Below are positions 31,526-36,540 of a stretch of 36,540 nucleotides of DNA, one piece after another. Source of the stretch: Methylocaldum sp. 14B (GTDB lineage Bacteria; Pseudomonadota; Gammaproteobacteria; Methylococcales; Methylococcaceae); the NCBI RefSeq assembly GCF_002005105.1, contig NZ_MSCV01000048.1:1-36540 (forward strand), given 5' to 3'. The notes below the pieces were generated by a model. The model searched no databases. It saw nothing but the letters and a program-made list of their open reading frames with translations, and had not been told where the DNA came from. How positions within the stretch are numbered: the stretch's first letter is position 1; the number at the start of each line of letters is the position of its first letter. Position numbers and translations under genes: made by a program.

Positions 31526-32119
31526 ATGGCGGAACTGATCGAATTCGAGACTAAGCGGCTTCGTTTGCGGCAGTGGCGGGAAAGTGATCTTGAACCTTTT
31601 GCCGCCATCAATGCCGATCCGCAAGTGATGAAGTTCTTTCCCAAACCTTTGGAGCGTCGGGAGAGTGACGAGATGGCGGATAAGATCCGCTCGCTCATTG
31701 AACTGCGTGGCTGGGGATTCTGGGCTGTCGAGGTTAAAGGCGGTGAACCTTTTATCGGCTTCGTCGGACTGCATGTGCCAGCCCCGGCATTGCTATTCTC
31801 GCCGTGTGTAGAAGTTGGTTGGCGGCTTTCAGTAACCCACTGGGGCCGAGGGTACGCATCCGAGGCCGCCCATGGTGCGCTGCAGATAGCATTCCTGAGG
31901 CTCGGCCTGCCCGAGGTTGTTGCCTTCACCACCATGGGCAATCGGCGGTCTCGCCGGGTCATGGAGCGTCTTGGCATGCAGTATAGCCGCGAATTCGAGC
32001 ATCCGGATATGCATGATGACAGCATGCTCAGGCCCCATGTACTGTACAGGCTTCACGCTGCGTGCTTCAGGAAGGCCGCCAGCAGGCAAGAAATTGAAGA
32101 GAAAGGCAAAAGAGCCTAA
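31526..32119 (+). CDS. RimJ/RimL-type GNAT acetyltransferase (cassette gene 5)
   Basis: I prefer the ATG at 31526-31528 (MAELIEFETKRLRLRQWRES), 24 bp after the preceding attC, over a TTG four codons upstream. 197 residues. The family pattern is clear: ETKRLRLRQWRESDLEPFAA, WGFWAVEVKGGEPFIGFVGL, VEVGWRLSVTHWGRGYASEA (acetyl-CoA loop) and TTMGNRRSRRVMERLGMQYS. Acts on protein N-termini, antibiotics or small molecules; substrate unknown. The stop is inside a perfect R'' box GCCTAAC (32114-32120). The rest of that attC is missing because a REP-associated transposase remnant follows. Confidence 0.9.
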   Translation: MAELIEFETKRLRLRQWRESDLEPFAAINADPQVMKFFPKPLERRESDEMADKIRSLIELRGWGFWAVEVKGGEPFIGFVGLHVPAPALLFSPCVEVGWRLSVTHWGRGYASEAAHGALQIAFLRLGLPEVVAFTTMGNRRSRRVMERLGMQYSREFEHPDMHDDSMLRPHVLYRLHAACFRKAASRQEIEEKGKRA

Positions 32120-32184
32120 CTACCGCTTTCGGGCACCACCGGGGTCAGGTCTTCCACACACGCCCACACCCTGTCATCTCCCCC

Positions 32185-32977
32185 CATGGCAAGACCTCTC
32201 CGCATCGAGTTATCCGGCGGCCTCCATCACATCACATCACGTCCCGTGGCGATAGGCGCGAGGACATTTATTTTTCCGATATCGACCGCGAGGCTTGGCT
32301 GGCGTTGCTGGGGCAGGTTTGCGCGCGGTTCAACGGGGTTTGTCAGGCTTATTGCCTGATGTCCAATCACTATCATCTGGTGATTGAAACGCCGGAGGGC
32401 AATCTCGCCCGAGGCATGCGCCAGCTCAACGGGGTTTATACGCAAATGGTAAACCGAACGCACGGGCGCGTCGGGCATGTTTTTCAGGGGCGATACCAGG
32501 CGATTCTGGTGGAGAAGAACAGCTATCTGCTGGCGTTGGCGCGTTATGTCGTGCTGAATCCCGTGCGTGCCGGGATAGTCGGCGATGTCGGGGATTGGCC
32601 GTGGAGCAGTTATGCGGCTATGGTCGGCTTGGCGCCCTCGCCCGCCTGATTGCAAACCCATTGGCTACTGGGCCAGTTTGGCCGGCAACGCAAGCGTGCA
32701 ATCGCGGGGTATATTAATTTTGTGCGGGCTGGCGTTGGCTTGCCGAGCATTTGGGATCATCTGTAAGGCCAGATTTATCTGGGTAGCCCTGAATTCATCG
32801 AGCGCATGCAATCCAGCCTTGCGCCGGATCAGCCGCTGGATGAAATCCCCCGCATGCAACGGCGGCCGATGGCGAAGCCCTTGGCGCATTATCGAACGGA
32901 ATAGGCCGACGATCCGCGCACCGGCATGGCGCTGGCCTATCTCACCGGCGATTATGCGATGAAAGCCATCGCTCGGG
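32185..32977 (+). pseudogene. REP-associated tyrosine transposase (RAYT), inactivated
   Basis: MARPLRIELSGGLHHITS at 32185 is the standard RAYT opening. A small indel near 32235-32245 shifts the frame, after which RREDIYFSDIDREAWLALL and CLMSNHYHLVIETPEGNLA (HUH motif HYH) read on. The region GHVFQGRYQAILVEKNSYLL with the catalytic Tyr, ARYVVLNPVRAG and DWPWSSYAA follows. In-frame stops occur at 32647 (TGA), 32764 (TAA) and 32902 (TAG) before MALAYLTGDYAMKAIAREC. Catalytic residues survive, but at least one frameshift and three stops make it dead. Its 3' end runs into an IS3 fragment at about 32978. Confidence 0.88.
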
Positions 32978-33252
32978 AATGCGGAGTTCGTCGATCTCAT
33001 CCAAGACCACGGCATTCGGATCAGCATGGGTGGCAAAGGCCGCTGGGTCGACAACGTGTTCGTCGAACGGCTGTGGAAAAGCGTGAAATATCAGGAGGTC
33101 CACTTGCATGCTTACGACACGGTTTCCCAGGCACGAGAAGGCTTGCAGCGGTATTTCAAGTTCTACAACGAACGTCGACCCATTCATCGCTTGACGGCAA
33201 GACCCCCGATAGCGTGTACTTCGATCCGCTGCCCATTCAACAGGCAGCCTAA
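32978..33252 (+). pseudogene. IS3-family transposase C-terminal remnant
   Basis: From the joint with the RAYT, the frame reads NAEFVDLIQDHGIRISMGGK, GRWVDNVFVERLWKSVKYQE and VHLHAYDTVSQAREGLQRYF with the catalytic Glu in FVERLW. The final KFYNERRP is followed by a one-base loss near 33181; the other frame then gives HSSLDGKTPDSVYFDPLP and IQQAA to a TAA at 33252. After it, ACTTAGGATCGG and TGTCCAGAAAACCGGGGCC (to about 33310) resemble the right end of such elements. Only the 3' third of the element remains. Confidence 0.85.
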
Positions 33253-33428
33253 ACCGCAGAAGCCCACTTAGGATCGGGAAAATTCTGTCCAGAAAACCGG
33301 GGCCACCGCTGATTTCCAGTTCGAGCCCATCATTTCAAAAAATCGAAGCCGGGCTCATAGGGCAACAAAAAGCAGGTTTTTCTACAGCTTCGTTAGACTG
33401 CAGGCTGCAACTGAAGAGAAGGTGAAGT

Positions 33429-35177
33429 ATGCGAGCCTTTGCACAAAAACAGAATCAAGCTCAAAAGCCGGCATCCTCAAGCCTTGCCCGGCCTCGGAAG
33501 ACGATACTTGGGCCGCATCATCATGAGCATCATATCCTCCTTCTGCAGCGCGCGATCGGGAATCAAGCCGTACAGCGGCGGTTAGAAGCAAATACGGTGA
33601 ATGTCGAAGGAGACTCGACTACTACCAAAATTGCCCGCTTCGGTCACGATTTCAGCCGGATACCCGTATACGCTAAAGTGCCCATGAAGACACAGACAAA
33701 ACTGACGGTTAAGACTCCAGAAGACGTATACGACCAGGAAGCGGACCGGATTGCCGATCGGGTGATGGCAACGGCAGCGCACTCCGTCGTTATCGGCGCG
33801 CCACCAGGTATCCAGCGCTTCGGCTACGGCTTTTCAAGGCTGCGGGTGCATTCCGGCATCGGCACTGCTCCCGGGGAACTGGACCACCCACCCCTCCGCA
33901 TCAGCGCGCGCATACCCACCACCTTGCCCGCCGCGACACCCGCATGGACAAGGAACGGCGAAATAAACCTCGGTCCCGCCGGTCTGTTCATGCCGCCGCG
34001 GGAGCAACTCCGGATGCTGCGTCACGAAGCCTTCCACCGGCTGCATCAGCGCATCGCGCCCGTCAGCGATGCACCGGAGGCGCGCCTGCGGGCCGAGCGG
34101 CTCGCGACCCAAGCGGAGACGGGCGCGGCGCTGCTTCCCGTTGCGTTGCCACCCGCGCCCGCGCTGCTGGCCTTCCCGCCGCAGAAGTATACGCCGTGGG
34201 ACAGGGTCTGGATCGGCAACGACGCCATCATCGGCGAAGTGACGGAGGGAGGGGTCGCCGCGCGCATCTTCCTGAGCTACAAGGACCTCGGGATCACGAA
34301 GGCGCCGGAATCGCAGACCTACCACTGCGGCAAGCACGATCCGGCGCCGATCCCGACGCTGGTCAAGCGGATGCGAGCCGCCGCAAAGCAGGCCGCCGTG
34401 CTCAACGGCAAGATCACGGACAGCACCTACTCGCTGAGGACCAGCGTGATCGCCATCTCGAAGGGCGCGAACAGCGCATTCCGCGTGTTCGGAGGCCAGG
34501 GCGTGCTGGTGATCAAGCAGGAGGATTCCTGGGAGGGAACCATTGCCCACGAGGGCTCGCACGGGATCTTCGCCTTCCACCTTGGCGACCGCGTCCCCAA
34601 GGGCGCGCCCGACCTGCTGGCCAAGGGAGTGGCCGAGCTCTTCCTCGAGCTGCAGAACACCGCGCCGGTTTCGCTCCCCAGCGCACCGTTCGATGCGAAG
34701 CACCTGCCTCCGCTGAAGGACGACGGCAAGACCACGACCCATCCGGCGGGGCTGGTGATGGTCGCCGACACCCTGTGGGCTGGCGGCGGCGGACATCCTT
34801 GGGACAACGCGGACGAGTTCTTCGCCAGCGCGTTCGGCATGTATCAACAGAAATCGCTGTTCGACCAGATTGTGCGGCACTACGGCAAGGCGGATCCGAA
34901 GATCCCGCCACTGGCGAAGAAGCTGTCGGCCCTGCTCGCCGCGGTCGGGGACCCGAAGGCCGTCGCGGGACTCAAGGTGCCGTCGAGCACGAAGGCGGTC
35001 GATGCGGAGCTGAAGCGGATTCAACCCACGCCGGAGGTCGTCGCGGGGCTCGACGCCTCCGTCGACCTGCTGCTCGATCCCACCACGCTGCGCGGACCAC
35101 AGACGATTTTGTGCCCCGGCGCTAAGCCGCCCACGGCCGGAACAGGGGCGGCCAGCCAGAAAGCGACAGGGCCATGA
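33429..35177 (+). CDS. DUF4157 (eCIS core)-like protein with zinc-metalloprotease C-terminal domain
   Basis: 582 residues; a good AGAAGG site precedes the ATG. The N-terminus has the opening common to DUF4157 proteins carried by extracellular contractile injection systems: LLLQRAIGNQAVQRRLEA (about 37-54), RFGHDFSRIPVY (70-81) and DVYDQEADRIADRVMA (99-114). A second FGYGFSRLRVHSG follows, then HEAFHRLHQ (199-207), in place of the usual HELTHVVQQ. Downstream is a second HExxH, AHEGSHGIFAF (His374, Glu375, His378), with DEFFASAF (Glu463) in the position of the third zinc ligand, as in gluzincins of the lethal-factor type. Likely a proteolytic effector; its delivery system is not in the window. 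The first 140 codons are less GC-rich than the rest, which suggests a chimera. Confidence 0.75.
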   Translation: MRAFAQKQNQAQKPASSSLARPRKTILGPHHHEHHILLLQRAIGNQAVQRRLEANTVNVEGDSTTTKIARFGHDFSRIPVYAKVPMKTQTKLTVKTPEDVYDQEADRIADRVMATAAHSVVIGAPPGIQRFGYGFSRLRVHSGIGTAPGELDHPPLRISARIPTTLPAATPAWTRNGEINLGPAGLFMPPREQLRMLRHEAFHRLHQRIAPVSDAPEARLRAERLATQAETGAALLPVALPPAPALLAFPPQKYTPWDRVWIGNDAIIGEVTEGGVAARIFLSYKDLGITKAPESQTYHCGKHDPAPIPTLVKRMRAAAKQAAVLNGKITDSTYSLRTSVIAISKGANSAFRVFGGQGVLVIKQEDSWEGTIAHEGSHGIFAFHLGDRVPKGAPDLLAKGVAELFLELQNTAPVSLPSAPFDAKHLPPLKDDGKTTTHPAGLVMVADTLWAGGGGHPWDNADEFFASAFGMYQQKSLFDQIVRHYGKADPKIPPLAKKLSALLAAVGDPKAVAGLKVPSSTKAVDAELKRIQPTPEVVAGLDASVDLLLDPTTLRGPQTILCPGAKPPTAGTGAASQKATGP

Positions 35178-35185
35178 AAGCCATG

Positions 35186-36151
35186 CTACCCAGAGCGAGC
35201 TAGGGATTTGCCCTCACTCAACAGCTTGTTCCTGCAACGCAAGTGTCCATGCGGCTCCAGGGGCGACTTTTCCAGAGTTCTTGGGCGGAGTACATAGCCA
35301 CAGCCACGACTGCGCCTAACAACGGCATCAACCCGACGCCCCGACGCTGGCTTTTTGGGAAGTAGTCTGTGGTCCTGCCCCGTCCTTCTGTTGCCGAAAC
35401 CGGGCACGTCGACCGTGGTATCGAGTTTCACCGTCGCGCCCAGCGGCCAAAGAACGCCGAACAGCCGTTCGTCCGCCTCCTGATCAGGCGGCGAATCCGG
35501 GCTGTCCAAGGTTTCATCACCGCTCGCGCCCGATGCACATGTTTCTTCCACCGGCACGCGAAAGCTCGTCGCGGTGGCTTCGGCCCGCGGTTCCAGATCG
35601 ATGGGATCGGGCTCCGGCAGGGGCGATTGCTGCTCGGCCGGCAATTCGTCGATGGCCGCCAGGGCCATGGTTGCCAGCGTGGCGCGGACCTCGACGACCA
35701 GCCGTCCGCCGGCCAGATAATTGGTCGGATAGATCCGGGAGACGCCGAACTCACCTTCGTAGCGGCCCTCGTCGTACTGGTCCAGCAAGGTATCCTTGAC
35801 GGCGAATTCGCCGATCTCGGTCACCAGCCGTCCGACGGAAAAGGTGCCGTTACGGCCATGGATGGCGCGAATGTACAGGGTTCCGCTGAGTTTGATCACC
35901 CTGAAACCGACCAGCACAGCCTGGCGCGCCTGGATGGCCGGCATCAATTGGCGGACAACCGCTTGTGCATCCTGGCCGTTCACCCGGCAATCGAAGCGGG
36001 TATATTCGACGGCATCCGCCGCGCCGTGCAGAGCGGATACCTCGACCGCCAGAAACGGCTGGCCGCGTCTGATCGGGGCCTCACGCACGCGGTTCAGATA
36101 GCCGACGCCGGTGATATGAAGGTCGAAGTATTTTTCGTCGGGTGGGTTCAT
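35186..36151 (-). pseudogene. Fusion of ICE genes DUF3577 (STY4534-type) and DUF3275, frameshifted 3' end
   Basis: Start ATG 36149-36151 with AGGAG upstream. Residues 1-84 (EKYFDLHITGVGYLNRVREA, EYTRFDCRVNGQDAQAVVR, VLVGFR) are the N-terminal part of the DUF3577/STY4534 ICE protein. At residue 85 the sequence passes directly into the start of DUF3275: VIKLSGTLYIRAIHGRNGTF, GEFAVKDTLLDQYDEGRYEG and a linker to ERLFGVLWPLGATVKLDTTV. After residue 248 the frame is lost: other frames continue with RFRQQKD and then DYFPKSQRR, matching the expected DUF3275 ending. The fused frame still runs 321 codons to 35186. It is probably a deletion product between two neighbouring ICE genes and not functional. 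It is convergent with the metalloprotease gene. Confidence 0.8.
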
Positions 36152-36393
36152 GGGGTTTCTCCTATAGGCATGAATGAACCGGAGAAATCCCGACCCGACC
36201 GGGGTATGGGTTCCCCCGGAGAAGGTAGAAGATGCCTGCGGCGCTCCCGAAGGAGCGACCATCGTTCGAGCAGGCCCGCGATGGTGAAGGGTGCGACTGA
36301 GCCGCAGTCGCCACGGTTGAAACTCCTCCAGAAGCTGCCGAAAACCTACTGCGCGCCGCCATGACTGCGTTGCTCCAGGGCTCAAAATGCTGA

Positions 36394-36482
36394 TGAAAAA
36401 CTTCCTTGTTTTTCACCCGAACGGGCGCGCTTTCGCGCGTCCTACTTCTCTCCCGGAGAAGTAGTCATGTACTCTATGTACA
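36394..36482. repeat. Chain of four hairpins in the right-edge intergenic region
   Basis: Perfect inverted repeats in series: TGAAAAAC/GTTTTTCA (36394-36415), GCGCG/CGCGC (36425-36438), CTACTTCTC/GAGAAGTAG (36442-36464) and TGTAC/GTACA (36468-36482). No gene is visible between 36152 and the window end at 36540. Such a block could be a structured RNA, a repeat family or a mobile-element end; which cannot be decided from one copy. Confidence 0.6.
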
Positions 36483-36540
36483 CTCCGGTTTTTCGCCCTT
36501 CGCGCCTTGTCCTGCCGGCGCTCGGCACGGTTTTTACCAG

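Noticed and set aside
28147-33252. The two IS3 pieces (28147-28313 and 32978-33252) as halves of one element split by the cassette array
   Set aside because: Their sequences overlap at the same protein region (GMTGSMIRKGG versus GIRISMGGKGR) but differ, so they come from two different IS3-type elements.

Overview
The window looks like a chromosomal accessory region of a GC-rich gammaproteobacterium. The support is a YbhGFSR-type efflux operon, an exosortase-H pair, integrating conjugative element (ICE) fragments and many small inverted repeats. A methanotroph-like host is possible but is only a guess. Most long open frames antisense to the GC-rich genes are by-products of composition and were left out.

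Layout. (1) 1-3616, minus: a bacterial RNA-repair operon, Hen1 then Pnkp, overlapping by ATGA; Pnkp runs off the left edge. (2) 4198-5370, minus: an AAA/DUF4143 ATPase. A short ghost of a TOTE-type primase lies at 5477-5552. (3) 5852-7317, minus: a three-gene exosortase operon (small unknown protein, XrtH-like exosortase, its membrane partner). (4) 7659-8537, minus: a Sel1-repeat protein. (5) 8699-17560, minus: a polymorphic-toxin locus. It runs from a surface-anchor-like protein with a sorting tail, through a 1865-residue Sec-exported RHS protein and its putative immunity gene, to a displaced second RHS tip with its own immunity gene, a DUF6984 immunity-like gene, and a frameshifted third tip. 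REP-like palindromes sit at the joints. (6) 18145-18516: a broken isochorismatase-type hydrolase. (7) 18567-25960: a TetR regulator diverging from a HlyD / double-ABC ATPase / two permeases / outer-membrane factor operon. (8) 26169-26758: a 572-bp MITE-like element with 19-bp terminal inverted repeats and a 9-bp target duplication, packed with hairpin units that share a GAGCG loop. (9) 26836-27400, minus: a ParDE-like toxin-antitoxin pair. (10) 27650-28313: decayed genes and an IS3 fragment. (11) 28491-32120: a run of five plus-strand cassette-like genes (GNAT, HAD phosphatase, EamA exporter, DJ-1/PfpI, RimJ-type GNAT). Several carry recognisable integron attC sites overlapping or just after the stop codon. 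No integron integrase is in the window. (12) 32185-33252: a dead REP-associated transposase fused to an IS3 transposase end. (13) 33429-35177: a DUF4157-like (eCIS-type) protein whose C-terminal part looks like a zinc metalloprotease. (14) 35186-36151, minus: a fusion of two ICE genes (DUF3577 and DUF3275) with a frameshifted tail. (15) 36394-36482: a chain of hairpins.

How the parts may work together (inference). The exosortase pair and the sorting tail of the protein encoded first in the RHS operon suggest surface display of an RHS toxin system. The displaced tips with immunity genes are a reservoir for switching the toxin end. Hen1/Pnkp repairs RNAs cut by ribotoxins. The right half is a mobile-element graveyard that has collected cassettes and a possible injected protease effector.
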